A stretch of 64,000 bases of DNA from Actinomadura sp. NAK00032. GTDB lineage: Bacteria; Actinomycetota; Actinomycetes; Streptosporangiales; Streptosporangiaceae. A program made the position numbers and the translations under genes. A model generated the notes under the pieces. It worked only from the letters and a program-made list of their open reading frames with translations. It made no database searches and was not told where the DNA came from. Location of the stretch: positions 8,990,001-9,054,000 of the forward strand of contig NZ_CP054932.1 of NCBI RefSeq assembly GCF_013364275.1, written 5' to 3'. This document shows, in pieces, positions 15,608 through 24,407 of the stretch. Position 1 is the stretch's first letter; each line of letters starts with the position of its first letter.

Positions 15608-18253
15608 TCATGCCTCCGCGTTCGTGTCGGAGTTCTCGGGCGGCCCGTACCGGTTGCTTGCGAGGGGGCGCGCCCGTCCCTCGTGGACGGCTTCGCGCAG
15701 CGCGGCGCGGAACCGTCCAGGGCCCCAGTAGCGGGCGCCGACCATCTCGGCGAGCCGGGTGCGGCCGGTCGGGCCGTGCTCGGCGAGCGCCTGCGCGATG
15801 GCGGTGACCTCGCGGTCCAGGGCGACGTCGGCGCCGGCCGCCCACTCGGCCGACCGGCCGGTCATCATGCCCGGCGAGTAGAAGGTCTGCCCCGGGCCCG
15901 GCAGGAACCGGCGCAGCCCCGTGCGGCGCTCCCGCTCGCGGCGCAGGAGGCGGGCGCGGATGCGCTCGTCGCGCTCGCGCGCCGCCCGCTCCCGGTCCGC
16001 CGCCTCGGCGCGCTCGCGCTCGGCCTGCTCGGCCGTGCCCGCCTCGGCGGCCAGCGACTCGGCGGCGGAGCGGTGCTGCGCGGCCTCCATCCGGTCGGCG
16101 GCGGACTCGGCGCGCATCCGGTGGACGGCGGCCCGCCGCTCGTGCGCGCCGGCCCCCTCCTCGTCGCCGTCGGCGCGGGCCGTATGGGCGAGCGCCAGCT
16201 CGGTGTGCATGCGCTCCCATTCGGCGTAGGTCTCGGCCTGCTCCAGGGCGATCTCGGCCTCGGTCCCGTCGAGCCCGGCGGCGCGCCCGCGGGTCTCGGC
16301 GGCCATCGCCCGCTGCTCGCCCGCCCGCGCCCGCTCGTCCGCCGCGGCGGCCAGGACCGCGTGCAGCGCGGAGTTCTCCTCGTCCTCCGCGGCGAGGGCC
16401 TCGACCCGCTCGCGGAGCCCGCGGGCCCGCTCGTCCGCCGCCTCGGCCCGGCCCAGGGCGGCCGCGCGCTCGGTGTCGTCGCGGGCGCGCTCGGCGGCGG
16501 CCCGCTCGTCGTGGGCGGTGGCCTCCTCGGTGAGGCGCTCGGCGTCCCACTCGGCGATCTGCGCGAGGGCCTCCTCGACGCGGAGCCGTTCGAGGGCGCG
16601 GGCGTCGCCCTCGTCCGCGTGCGGGCGCAGCTCGTGGACGGCGGCACGGTGCTCGGCGGCCCGCGCCCGCCCCTCCTCGGCGTGCCGCCGGGCCTCCAGC
16701 GCCGGCCGGTTCGCCCGGCCTGCCGCGCCCGTCGCCGTGCCTGCCCCGCCCGTCGCCGTGCCCGCCGCGCCCGCCGCCGCGGCCTCGCCGGACGACGGTT
16801 CCTCCGCCGCCTCCTCCGCGGTGAGCGGCCGGGCGATGTTCTCCAGCGAGGCCTGCTCGGCGCGGACCCCGAAGAACAGCTCGGCGATGCCGCCCAGCGC
16901 CATGATCACCGCACCGACGAAGAACCCGATCGCGACCTTCTCCACGGCGCCGCTGTCGATCAGGTTGCCGAAGATGAGCGGGCCGGTGATGCCGCCGGCG
17001 GCGGTGCCGATCGCGTAGAAGAACGCGATGGCGAGGGCGCGGGTCTCCATCGGGAAGATCTCGCTGACCGTCAGGTAGGCGGAGCTGGCGCCGGCCGAGG
17101 CGAAGAAGAACGTCACCGAGACCAGCGCGATGAACGTCCAGCTCGACAGCGTCCCCGCCACCAGGAAGGCCCCGAGCAGGCAGGTCAGCGCGGCCGAGAT
17201 GAAGTACGTCCCGGAGATCATCGGCTTGCGGCCGACGGTGTCGAACATCCGCCCGAGCAGCAGCGGGCCAAGGAAGTTGCCGAACGCGAACAGCGCGATG
17301 AAGTACGGCACCGCCCCGGAGGCGACGTCGAAGTACTTGCTCAGGATCGTGCCGAGGTCGAACGTCACCGCGTTGTAGAGGAACGCCTGCCCGACGAACA
17401 GCGCGAACCCGAGCGTCGCCCGCTTCGGGTAGACCTTGACCGCGACCCGCGCGATCTCCCGGAACGGGATGGCCCGGCGCTGCCGCACCGTGATGCTCTC
17501 GCCCGGGTCGGCGAGGTCCCGGCCGGTCTCGGCGCGGACCTCCCCCTCGATGCGGTCGACGATCCGCTCGGCGTCCTCCTGGCGGCCGTGGATGAACAGC
17601 CAGCGCGGGCTCTCCGGCACGTGCCGCCGGACGAGCATGATCGCCAGGCCGAGCACGCCGCCGATCCCGAACGCCAGCCGCCAGCCGAAGTCCTGCGCGA
17701 AGAACGAGGTGTCCAGCAGCAGCAGCGCGGCCAGCGCGCCGAGCCCGGACCCCACCCAGTAGCTGCCGTTGATCGCGAGGTCGACGCGGCCGCGGGCGCG
17801 GGCCGGGATCAGCTCGTCGATCGCCGAGTTGATCGCCGCGTACTCGCCGCCGATGCCCATCCCGGTGACGAACCGGCAGGCGAAGAAGTACCAGGGCGCG
17901 AAGGCGAACGCGGTCGCGACGGTCGCGGCGATGTAGACGACCAGCGTGAGGATGAACAGCTTCTTGCGGCCGAACCGGTCGGTGAGCTGGCCGAAGAACA
18001 GCGCCCCGAGGCACGCCCCCGCGACGTAGATCGCCGCCGCGAGCCCGATGTCGGACGGCGACAGCTCGATGCCGCTGCCCGGCTCGGTGAGCCGCGCGGC
18101 GACGGAGCCGACGATGGTGACCTCGAGGCCGTCGAGGATCCAGACCGTGCCCAGGCCGACGACGATCATCCAGTGGAACCGCGACCACGGCAGCCGGTCC
18201 AGCCGCGCCGGAACGCTCGTGGTGATCGTGCCCAACCGTCCATCGGCGGTCAT
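15608..18253 (-). CDS. MFS transporter fused to a long coiled coil and a C-terminal winged-helix-like domain
   Basis: 881 residues from MTADGRLGTITTSVPAR (an upstream start at 18271 is possible). Residues 1-470 are a sugar/metabolite-porter MFS with twelve predicted helices. They include the DRFGRKK loop (GQLTDRFGRKKLFILTLVVY), the PESPRWLF signature and VSEIFPMETRALAIAFFYAI. After that come about 330 residues almost wholly of Ala, Glu, Arg and Asp (for example AERARDDTERAAALGRAEAA), predicted as one long cytoplasmic coiled coil. The last 70 residues (VTAIAQALAEHGPTGRTRLA, then WGPGRFRAALREAVHEGRA) look like a winged helix. Ordinary MFS proteins stop near 450-480 residues. Substrate unknown. 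Confidence 0.85.
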   Translation of the reverse strand: MTADGRLGTITTSVPARLDRLPWSRFHWMIVVGLGTVWILDGLEVTIVGSVAARLTEPGSGIELSPSDIGLAAAIYVAGACLGALFFGQLTDRFGRKKLFILTLVVYIAATVATAFAFAPWYFFACRFVTGMGIGGEYAAINSAIDELIPARARGRVDLAINGSYWVGSGLGALAALLLLDTSFFAQDFGWRLAFGIGGVLGLAIMLVRRHVPESPRWLFIHGRQEDAERIVDRIEGEVRAETGRDLADPGESITVRQRRAIPFREIARVAVKVYPKRATLGFALFVGQAFLYNAVTFDLGTILSKYFDVASGAVPYFIALFAFGNFLGPLLLGRMFDTVGRKPMISGTYFISAALTCLLGAFLVAGTLSSWTFIALVSVTFFFASAGASSAYLTVSEIFPMETRALAIAFFYAIGTAAGGITGPLIFGNLIDSGAVEKVAIGFFVGAVIMALGGIAELFFGVRAEQASLENIARPLTAEEAAEEPSSGEAAAAGAAGTATGGAGTATGAAGRANRPALEARRHAEEGRARAAEHRAAVHELRPHADEGDARALERLRVEEALAQIAEWDAERLTEEATAHDERAAAERARDDTERAAALGRAEAADERARGLRERVEALAAEDEENSALHAVLAAAADERARAGEQRAMAAETRGRAAGLDGTEAEIALEQAETYAEWERMHTELALAHTARADGDEEGAGAHERRAAVHRMRAESAADRMEAAQHRSAAESLAAEAGTAEQAERERAEAADRERAARERDERIRARLLRRERERRTGLRRFLPGPGQTFYSPGMMTGRSAEWAAGADVALDREVTAIAQALAEHGPTGRTRLAEMVGARYWGPGRFRAALREAVHEGRARPLASNRYGPPENSDTNAEA

Positions 18254-18445
18254 GCGGACGCCCCTCCCCACCGGACCCGTGGTCGCCTAAGTGATCAGCG
18301 GTAGGGCTACCCCTCACCCGGTCGCCACACATCGCCACGCCCGGCGGCGCGCACATAACCCGGGAAAAACACCGCCGATATCCGAAATGGCACCACAAAG
18401 CGGTTTCGGCCCGCCGGGATCGCCGGGAATGGCTAGTCTCGGCGC

Positions 18446-19273
18446 ATGACCGGCACCTCCCCCGCGAACGGGCCGTCCGGCGACCGGCCGGCCATCGACT
18501 CCTCCGTCCCGCACACGGCGCGGGTCTGGAACTACTGGCTCGGCGGCAAGGACAACTACATCGTCGACCGGGATCTCGGCGACCAGATCCAGGCGGTGAT
18601 CCCCGACATCGTCGCCTCGGCCCGCGCCGACCGCGGGTTCCTCGGCCGCGCCGTCGCCCACCTGGCCGGGGAGGCCGGCATCCGGCAGTTCCTCGATCTC
18701 GGGACGGGCCTGCCCACCGCGGGCAACACCCACGAGGTCGCGCAGGGCATCGCGCCGGAGTCCCGCATCGTGTACGTCGACAACGACCCGCTGGTGCTGA
18801 CGCACGCGCACGCGCTGCTGACGTCCACCCCCGAGGGCGCCACCGACTACATCGAGGCGGACGCCCGCGACCCCGAGACCATCCTGAAGCGGGCGTCGGC
18901 GGTACTCGACTTCTCCCAGCCGGTCGCCATCATGATGCTGGGCATCCTGAACTTCATCCCCGGCGAGGACGAGGCGCAGCGGGTCGTGGACCGGCTGCTC
19001 GCCGCCGTCCCGTCCGGCAGCCACCTGGCGATCGCCCACCCGACCGGCGAGGTCGAGGGCGAGGCCGCGCAGCAGGCGGTCGACATGAGCAACCAGGCCG
19101 GGGTCGCGACGATGCGGCTGCGCAGCCGCGCGGAGCTGGAGCGCTTCTTCACCGGCCTGGAACTCCTGGAGCCGGGCGTCGTGTCCTGCTCGCAGTGGCG
19201 CCCGGCCGTCAGCGGCCTCGACGGGCCGCCGAAGCCGGTCTACCAGTTCTGCGGCCTCGGCCGGAAGCGCTAG
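18446..19273 (+). CDS. SAM-dependent methyltransferase, DUF574 type (second copy)
   Basis: 275 residues. The same signatures as the copy at 13523 are present: ARVWNYWLGGKDNYIVDRDL, DRGFLGRAVAHL, QFLDLGTGLPTAGNTHEVAQ and YVDNDPLVLTHAHALL. It has the common C-terminal LERFFTGLELLEPGVV and ends in a typical QFCGLGRK. Sequence divergence from the other copy is large, so this is not a recent duplication. It diverges from the fused MFS transporter; a small GGTAG-GG-CTACC hairpin lies in the gap. Substrate unknown. Confidence 0.9.
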   Translation: MTGTSPANGPSGDRPAIDSSVPHTARVWNYWLGGKDNYIVDRDLGDQIQAVIPDIVASARADRGFLGRAVAHLAGEAGIRQFLDLGTGLPTAGNTHEVAQGIAPESRIVYVDNDPLVLTHAHALLTSTPEGATDYIEADARDPETILKRASAVLDFSQPVAIMMLGILNFIPGEDEAQRVVDRLLAAVPSGSHLAIAHPTGEVEGEAAQQAVDMSNQAGVATMRLRSRAELERFFTGLELLEPGVVSCSQWRPAVSGLDGPPKPVYQFCGLGRKR

Positions 19274-19316
19274 CCGAACCCGGCCGCGAACCCGGCGGCG
19301 CTCCCGGCCGCGCCGG

Positions 19317-19838
19317 TCATCGGACGGTGCGGCGGTACGTCCCGAACGGGCCGTCCTCGTCGGGGGCGCCGGGCTCGGCTCCGCCGGTGCCGGTGACGTC
19401 CAGGCGGGTGTGGAGACCGGTGATGTGCAGAACGCGCAGCACCTTCGGCTGCGGTCGGCGCAGGCAGAACTCGCGCCCGCGGCCGGTCATCTCCTTGTGC
19501 GCCCACACGAACACGGCCAGGCCGCTGGAGTCGGCGAAACTCAGCCCGGACAGGTCCAGCAGCAGCCGCTGCGGGTCGTGCGCGGCGATCACCGCCGCGA
19601 TGTGCCGGCGCAGCGGTTCGGAACCGGCCACGTCGAGCTCGCCCTCCAGGCGCAGCTCCACGGCCGTGCCGTCGGAGCGGGTGCCGACCGCCAGCAGCGG
19701 CGTCCCGTCGGCGCGGGTGAGGCTGGTCTCGACCGGCGGGACGGGCACGGGCGGGACGGGCACGGGCGGGACGGGCACGGGCGGGTCGGGCACGGGCGGG
19801 CGGGCGCCGGCGGGGCGGCGCCCATCTGCGGTGGTCAC
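19317..19838 (-). CDS. STAS-domain anti-sigma factor antagonist with Pro-Val repeat N terminus
   Basis: 173 residues from a GTG at 19838, with GGAGG 7-8 bases upstream. The N terminus is a repeat of PVPVP units (about residues 15-36) encoded by the 15-base repeat at 19738-19797, probably a flexible linker. The STAS domain follows: VELRLEGELDVAGSEPLR, LLLDLSGLSFADSSGLAVF with the phosphorylatable serine pair, then FVWAHKEMTGRGREFCLRR. It would bind an RsbW-type ATPase and release a sigma factor. It lies downstream of the GAF-ANTAR gene in the same direction. Confidence 0.88.
   Translation of the reverse strand: MTTADGRRPAGARPPVPDPPVPVPPVPVPPVPVPPVETSLTRADGTPLLAVGTRSDGTAVELRLEGELDVAGSEPLRRHIAAVIAAHDPQRLLLDLSGLSFADSSGLAVFVWAHKEMTGRGREFCLRRPQPKVLRVLHITGLHTRLDVTGTGGAEPGAPDEDGPFGTYRRTVR
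19738..19797. repeat. Four tandem 15-base repeats inside the STAS gene
   Basis: The unit GGGACGGGCACGGGC occurs four times in a row, the last with one change. Being a multiple of three, it encodes the PVPVP linker without changing frame. Copy number could vary between strains. Confidence 0.85.
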
Positions 19839-19928
19839 AGAGCCTCCATGGGCAAGGGTGGATTCTCCGGGACCGGGCAGGGGTCAGGGGCCGGGCCGAG
19901 GCGGAGCGGGCGGGAAAGCGGTGCGGTC

Positions 19929-19971
19929 GGGGGTTCCGGGGGTTCCGGGGGTCCCGGGGGCGTTCCGGGGG
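19929..19971 (+). other. Predicted G-quadruplex tract
   Basis: Five runs of exactly five G are separated by loops of 4, 4, 4 and 6 bases (TTCC, TTCC, TCCC, CGTTCC). The run ends at the stop codon of the GAF-ANTAR gene and fills the space before the STAS gene. It is on the template strand for both. Confidence 0.7.
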
Positions 19972-20679
19972 CTAGGACGTGCCTTCGCGCAGGATCTCGG
20001 CGGCCAGGTCGGCGACGCGGCGGCGGCTGTCGCGGGCCTGCTTGCGCAGCCGGTCGAACGCCGAGACGGCGTCCAGCCGGTGGGTGGCCATCAGGAAGCC
20101 GATGGCGCGTTCGATGACGACCCGGTAGTCCAGGGCGTACTGCAACTGGGTGGCGGTGGTGCTGTGCTCGCGGGACGTCAGCGCCGCCGCCATGAGCTCC
20201 CCGATCAGCCCGGCGTAGGCGCGCAGCGCGGAGAAGTCGGAGTCGTCCCAGCCGTAGGGCTGGGAGCGGTAGACGTTGAGCGTGCCGACCGGGCTGCCGC
20301 CCAGCAGCAGCGGCACCCCCGCGACGGCCCGCACCCGCTCGTCGAGGACGTCCACCAATTGCGGCCAGCGCGGGTCGGAGCGGACGTCCTTGGTGGAGAC
20401 GGGCCTGCCCTCGACGTAGGTCTCGTAGCAGGGCCCCTGGCCGGCGCTGGCCTGCGCCTCCTCCAGGGACCGGCCCACCTCGTCGGACGCGGCCACGTAC
20501 ACCAGGGCCTCGGAATCGTCGATGAGCATGATCCCGGCGCCGTCGTAGCCGAAGAGCCGGTCCACCGAGCTGACCACCCGCTGGAGGGCGCGTCCGACGT
20601 CCGAGTCGACGGGCGCCTTGCGCAGCACCTCCAAACTGGAGTTCAACGCGTCGGTGTCGATATGCATCATGCTCCACAT
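19972..20679 (-). CDS. GAF and ANTAR domain regulator
   Basis: 235 residues from the first ATG (20679); ATGs at 20670 and 20667 are equally possible, and none has an ideal ribosome binding site. The GAF domain covers about residues 25-165 (GAGIMLIDDSEALVYVAASD, GQGPCYETYVEGRPV, VPLLLGGSPVGTLNVY). The C-terminal ANTAR domain (LQYALDYRVVIERAIGFLMA followed by AFDRLRKQARDSRRRV) is an RNA-binding antiterminator fold. Such proteins bind stem-loops in nascent mRNA and relieve termination. The ligand of the GAF domain and the target transcripts are unknown. It sits between the GAF-only gene and the STAS gene. Confidence 0.88.
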   Translation of the reverse strand: MWSMMHIDTDALNSSLEVLRKAPVDSDVGRALQRVVSSVDRLFGYDGAGIMLIDDSEALVYVAASDEVGRSLEEAQASAGQGPCYETYVEGRPVSTKDVRSDPRWPQLVDVLDERVRAVAGVPLLLGGSPVGTLNVYRSQPYGWDDSDFSALRAYAGLIGELMAAALTSREHSTTATQLQYALDYRVVIERAIGFLMATHRLDAVSAFDRLRKQARDSRRRVADLAAEILREGTS

Positions 20680-20719
20680 CCTTGAGTGGGAGAACGGTGG
20701 TAGACGAGATGTGGAGGCG

Positions 20720-21235
20720 CTACGGCCGGCCGTGCGCGCCGTCGCCGGCGGCCGGACGCGCGGCGAGGCGGACCAGCAGTTCGGCGGCGGTGTCGGCGAG
20801 GTGCTCCCCGACCGCGATCTGCCTGCTCGTCCAGGTGCACGGCGAGCACTGGTAGAAGTTCAGCGCCCCGACAACGTCGCCCCCGACCTGGACCGGGACC
20901 GCGAGGACGGCCCTGACCGGCGCCGCGGTGAGCGCCAGCCGCGCGTATCCGGGCCGGTCGGGGTGGCCGTCCAGGTCGTCCACGGCGACCGGGTGGCCGG
21001 TGAAGACGGCGTCGTGGGCGGGGCCCGCCTGCACGAACTGCTGGGCGTACTGCAGGTTCAGCCCTTCGGGAGTCGATCCGCCGACCGCGCGCAACCCGCT
21101 CGGTTCGCTCGGTTCGGGGGCCATCATCAGGGCGGCGCCGTCCACGCCGGAGATCACCGCCATCGAGCGCAGTGCGCCGGCCAGCCGGCCGGCGGCCTGG
21201 TGGGCGCCGTCGCCGACGCCGCGTTCGTTCGCCAT
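20720..21235 (-). CDS. GAF domain protein
   Basis: 171 residues from MANERGVGDGAHQ; GAGGTGAGGAAC precedes the ATG at 21235. It is a single GAF domain (DGAALMMAPEPSEPSGLRAV, AQQFVQAGPAHDAVFTGHPV, VRAVLAVPVQVGGDVVGALN, FYQCSPCTWTSRQIAVGEHL) and ends soon after with no ANTAR tail. The next gene is a GAF-ANTAR protein in the same direction 40 bases on, so the two may be co-transcribed. A cysteine pair in the last strand (QCSPC) could bind a metal or sense redox state, but this is speculative. Confidence 0.82.
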   Translation of the reverse strand: MANERGVGDGAHQAAGRLAGALRSMAVISGVDGAALMMAPEPSEPSGLRAVGGSTPEGLNLQYAQQFVQAGPAHDAVFTGHPVAVDDLDGHPDRPGYARLALTAAPVRAVLAVPVQVGGDVVGALNFYQCSPCTWTSRQIAVGEHLADTAAELLVRLAARPAAGDGAHGRP

Positions 21236-21493
21236 GTTCCTCACCTCGGGCAGCATTGACTGCTGATCCGCGGACACAGGGCGGAACTTTCGGCCTACCT
21301 TACCCGGTTCAGGGTGGTTTCCGTCCGCTGGAACGCAGGCCGCGCGACCGCGATCGCGGCCGCGACGCCTGACCGGGTCCGGGCGGCGCACGCTCTCCTG
21401 GCACCGGTGGGTTCGCCCTGGTCAGACCGGGTAGGCAGGCCCCGTCCCGCGAACAGGGGCGGCTTCGGCGGGGACGGCTTCGGGGGAGGCGTC

Positions 21494-22897
21494 GTGCGAG
21501 TGCAGTGGCGGCGGCGCGTGCGCGCGGCGCGCTGGCCGGCGGGCATGGGGCTCGCGGCGTGGCGCTGGCTGCGGACGTCCCGCCGGATCCGGCGCCGCCG
21601 GCTCCGCACCGAGGCGGTCGCCGAGGTCAGGCGGATCCCGCGCCGTCCCGGCGGCGGGGTGCAGGACGCGCGGCAGGGCGTCGGCCCGGTCTTCCAGCGG
21701 CGCTACACGGTCCGCATCGCCGGCAGCCCGCTCGGCCCGGCGGAGCTGATCACCCGGCTGGGCGCCGACCTCAACGCGGCCTCGCCGGTGGAGGTCGCCG
21801 TCTTCGACAAGACGTCCGGCGGCGCCCGGCCCCTGGAGGTGGAGGACGAGTACGTCGTCCACATGCCGGGGCCGTGGAACTGCCCGGTGCGGGTGGTGGA
21901 GCGCACCCCGGAGTCGTTCCGGTTCGCGACGCTGCGCGGCCATCTGGAGGCCGGGGAGATCGAGTTCCGCGCCGCGCGGGCACCGGACGGCGACGACCTC
22001 GTGTTCACGATCGAGTCGTGGGCGCGCAGCGGGGAACGGCTGGCGGCGGTTCTCTACGAGAAGGTCGGCATCGCCAAGGAGATGCAGCTCCACATGTGGG
22101 CGCACTTCTGCACCCGGGTCGCCGAGCTGGCCGGCGGCCGGATGGTCGGCGAGGTGGAGGTCCAGACGGAACGGGCGAGCGGGTCGGCCGCCGGGGAGAG
22201 CCTCGTCGCCCGAGCGGTCACCGGGGCGGTCACCGGGGCGTTCAAGCACCCCTTCGCTCTCGCGGCCCGCGTGCGGAGCCGTCCGCTGCATCCCGAAGGG
22301 CTGCTGTTCGACGCCACACTGCTGCTGCACGGGACGTCCCAGTACTGGGGAGTCCCCTTCCTGGACGACCGCACGGAGCTGCCGGCCGAGGTGCGGCTCT
22401 CCCGCGCCATGGGCCTCCCGTCCGTCCTGCCGGACATCCTCGGCCTGGCGCTGCGCTGGCGGCAGCCGTCGGGCGACGACGCGGAGCTGCTGCTGGCCAC
22501 GACCGGGCTCACCGTGCTCGGCCGCCGCCTCCTCCACCTGAAAGGCGCGTGGAGCCCGGCCTTCTACGGCTCCCTGCTCCCGTACCGGGCCGGTGACCGC
22601 CGGCTGATCCTCGGCGCGGCCGTCCACCATTCGCCGTCCGTCCCGGCCGATCTGCGCTCCCTTGACCGCGCCGTACGGGACCGGCCGTTCTCGCTGACGC
22701 TGCTGGTGGCGAGCGAGTTCGGCGGCTGGGAGCGGTTCGGGGAACTCCGGCTGCTCGGGCTCGCCCCCACCGACCCCAGGCGCTTCAATCCCGCGCGCAA
22801 TCCCGTGGAGGGCCTGGAGCCCGCAGGGCTGCTCCAGCAGGTTCGCGGCCCGACGTACGCCGCCGTCCAGCGGGCCTCCCGCAAGGCGCCGCGATGA
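21494..22897 (+). CDS. Large DUF1990-neighbour protein, unknown function
   Basis: 467 residues from a GTG at 21494 with GGAGG 4 bases upstream (a GTG at 21500 is spaced better). A basic, Arg-rich N terminus (RVQWRRRVRAARW, RRIRRRRLRTEAV) precedes a domain resembling START/DUF1990-type lipid-binding folds: VVHMPGPWNCPVRVVERTPE, FRFATLRGHLEAGEIEFRA, then SWARSGERLAAVLYEKVGIA and MQLHMWAHFCTRV. The second half (FDATLLLHGTSQYWGVPFLD, SRAMGLPSVLPDILGLALRW) is a separate unrecognised domain. The stop overlaps the DUF1990 start downstream (ATGA), so they form a coupled pair. Confidence 0.72.
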   Translation: MRVQWRRRVRAARWPAGMGLAAWRWLRTSRRIRRRRLRTEAVAEVRRIPRRPGGGVQDARQGVGPVFQRRYTVRIAGSPLGPAELITRLGADLNAASPVEVAVFDKTSGGARPLEVEDEYVVHMPGPWNCPVRVVERTPESFRFATLRGHLEAGEIEFRAARAPDGDDLVFTIESWARSGERLAAVLYEKVGIAKEMQLHMWAHFCTRVAELAGGRMVGEVEVQTERASGSAAGESLVARAVTGAVTGAFKHPFALAARVRSRPLHPEGLLFDATLLLHGTSQYWGVPFLDDRTELPAEVRLSRAMGLPSVLPDILGLALRWRQPSGDDAELLLATTGLTVLGRRLLHLKGAWSPAFYGSLLPYRAGDRRLILGAAVHHSPSVPADLRSLDRAVRDRPFSLTLLVASEFGGWERFGELRLLGLAPTDPRRFNPARNPVEGLEPAGLLQQVRGPTYAAVQRASRKAPR

Positions 22898-23547
22898 AGC
22901 CCGGGAGACGGCTTCTGCGCAGGACGCGCCTTCAAGCGCGCCTGCACCGCCTTCCCTTGAACTTCGACCCGTGCCAGCACGACGTGCACGAGCCCGAGAG
23001 CGGCTGGGAGGTCGACGACTACCGGCAGCCGCTCCCTCCGGAGCCGCCCGGCCCGCCGCTGCCCGGCGGTAGCTGGCAGATCGCCCGCCTGCTCGTCCAG
23101 AACTACGAGTACGCCGACCCGTCCATCATCCGGAGGGTGAGCGGCGCCGGCCCGCCCGAGCCCGGCCGGAACATGCTGCTCGAAGGCCACTTCTACGGCC
23201 TGCGCTTCTACCTCGGCGTCCGCGTCGGGGACGTCATCGACGAGACCGTCGAGCTGAACGGACGCCAGGTCCGGGTGTACGGCTGGAACTACCGCACGCT
23301 GCAGGGGCACCTCGAACGCGGCCAGATGGACCAGGAGGTGCGCAAGTGGCTCGACACCGGCGACGTCGAGTTCCACATCCACGCGTTCTCGCAGCCGGCG
23401 GTCGAACCGCATCCCATCGAGCGCCTCGGCTTCCGCGTCTTCGGCCGCCCCACCCAGCTCAAGTTCTACGACCGGGCCTGCCTGCGGATGAAGACGCTGA
23501 CGGCCGCCGCCCTGACCGCCGACCGCCACCCCCGGCCGGCGGCCTGA
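22894..23547 (+). CDS. DUF1990-family protein
   Basis: 217 residues. Family-type features are NYEYADPSIIRRVSGAG near residue 70, LEGHFYGLRFYLGVRVGDVI, VYGWNYRTLQGHLERGQMD and FHIHAFSQPA, with a closing LKFYDRACLRMKTL. DUF1990 proteins have a START-like fold and are thought to bind hydrophobic ligands. The ATG overlaps the upstream gene by four bases. The partner shares a GHLE motif and a similar core, so the pair may form a heteromer. Cellular role unknown. Confidence 0.8.
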   Translation: MKPGRRLLRRTRLQARLHRLPLNFDPCQHDVHEPESGWEVDDYRQPLPPEPPGPPLPGGSWQIARLLVQNYEYADPSIIRRVSGAGPPEPGRNMLLEGHFYGLRFYLGVRVGDVIDETVELNGRQVRVYGWNYRTLQGHLERGQMDQEVRKWLDTGDVEFHIHAFSQPAVEPHPIERLGFRVFGRPTQLKFYDRACLRMKTLTAAALTADRHPRPAA

Positions 23548-23573
23548 CCCCGCGCCAGCCCCGGAGGGACGCG

Positions 23574-24407
23574 TCAGGTCCGGAGGAATGCGTCGATCGT
23601 CCCGGTCTGCCCGAAGATGGCGTGGCCGACGTCCGGGAGCAGCTTCACCGTCGACTGCGGGACGCACTCGTGGACGCGCCGCGCGGTCTGCCGCGAGTCG
23701 AACATCGCGTCCCGGCCGCCGACGATGGCGAGCACCGGCATGCCGAGGCCGCGCAGCGCGTCGTCGGGGAACACCGGGAGCTTCTCCCTGCGCGGGTTGA
23801 AGTGCGCGAACGTCCGGACGACGCCGTCGAGCACCGCGCTCTCCCGGCTCAGGCCGGTGACGGTCATCGCCGACTCCCGCAGGCCGCCGCGCCGGAACAC
23901 GCGGGCCGGCAGGGTCGTGAACACCCAGCCGATCTTCTGCCGTCCGATGCCGCCGGGGCACATCAGCACCAGGCGGGTCACGCGTTCCGGCCTGCGGACG
24001 GCGTAGTCGAGCGCCGTCCACCCGCCGAGGGACGTGCCGACGACCGCGGCGTCCGCGATCCCGAGCCCGTCGAGCACGTCGTCCAGCCACAGCGCGACCG
24101 CGCCGGTGCCGAGGGCGGGGCGCGAGGGCGCGCTCAGCCCCGGCTCGCCGACGAGGTCCACCGCGTGGGTGCGGAAGTGCCGCGACCACACCGCGACGTC
24201 CTCCCGCCACATGACCGCGTTCGCCCCCGAGCCGTGCAGCAGCACCAGGGGCGGCGCGTCCGGCGGCCCGGAGACCAGCACGAACGTCTCCCCCTCGCGG
24301 GTCGGCACCCTGACCCGCTCGGCGGGCACGGGCCAGTCGTCCAGCGCCCGCCGGTAGTGGCCGAGCAGCTCGCGCTCCCCTTCCGCCGACTTGTAGATCA
24401 CGCTCAT
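23574..24407 (-). CDS. Alpha/beta hydrolase
   Basis: 277 residues from MSVIYKSAEGERELLGHY. It has the alpha/beta hydrolase core: oxyanion region LLHGSGANAVMW, nucleophile elbow VVGTSLGGWTALDYA (Ser near residue 125), the acid in VLAIVGGRDAMFD, and the catalytic His in LLPDVGHAIFG. Substrate unknown. The ATG overlaps the DUF4180 stop by four bases, making it the third gene of a tightly coupled operon with the HTH and DUF4180 genes, so it is probably controlled by the HTH protein. Confidence 0.88.
   Translation of the reverse strand: MSVIYKSAEGERELLGHYRRALDDWPVPAERVRVPTREGETFVLVSGPPDAPPLVLLHGSGANAVMWREDVAVWSRHFRTHAVDLVGEPGLSAPSRPALGTGAVALWLDDVLDGLGIADAAVVGTSLGGWTALDYAVRRPERVTRLVLMCPGGIGRQKIGWVFTTLPARVFRRGGLRESAMTVTGLSRESAVLDGVVRTFAHFNPRREKLPVFPDDALRGLGMPVLAIVGGRDAMFDSRQTARRVHECVPQSTVKLLPDVGHAIFGQTGTIDAFLRT

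Noticed and set aside
14466..18398. Very long open frames on both strands over the MFS fusion gene
   Set aside because: Only the frame 15608-18253 has transporter motifs and hydrophobic segments; the others are Arg/Pro/Gly-rich shadows caused by high third-position G+C.
19738..19797. Possible CRISPR-like repeats
   Set aside because: The repeats are contiguous with no spacers and lie in frame inside a coding region.
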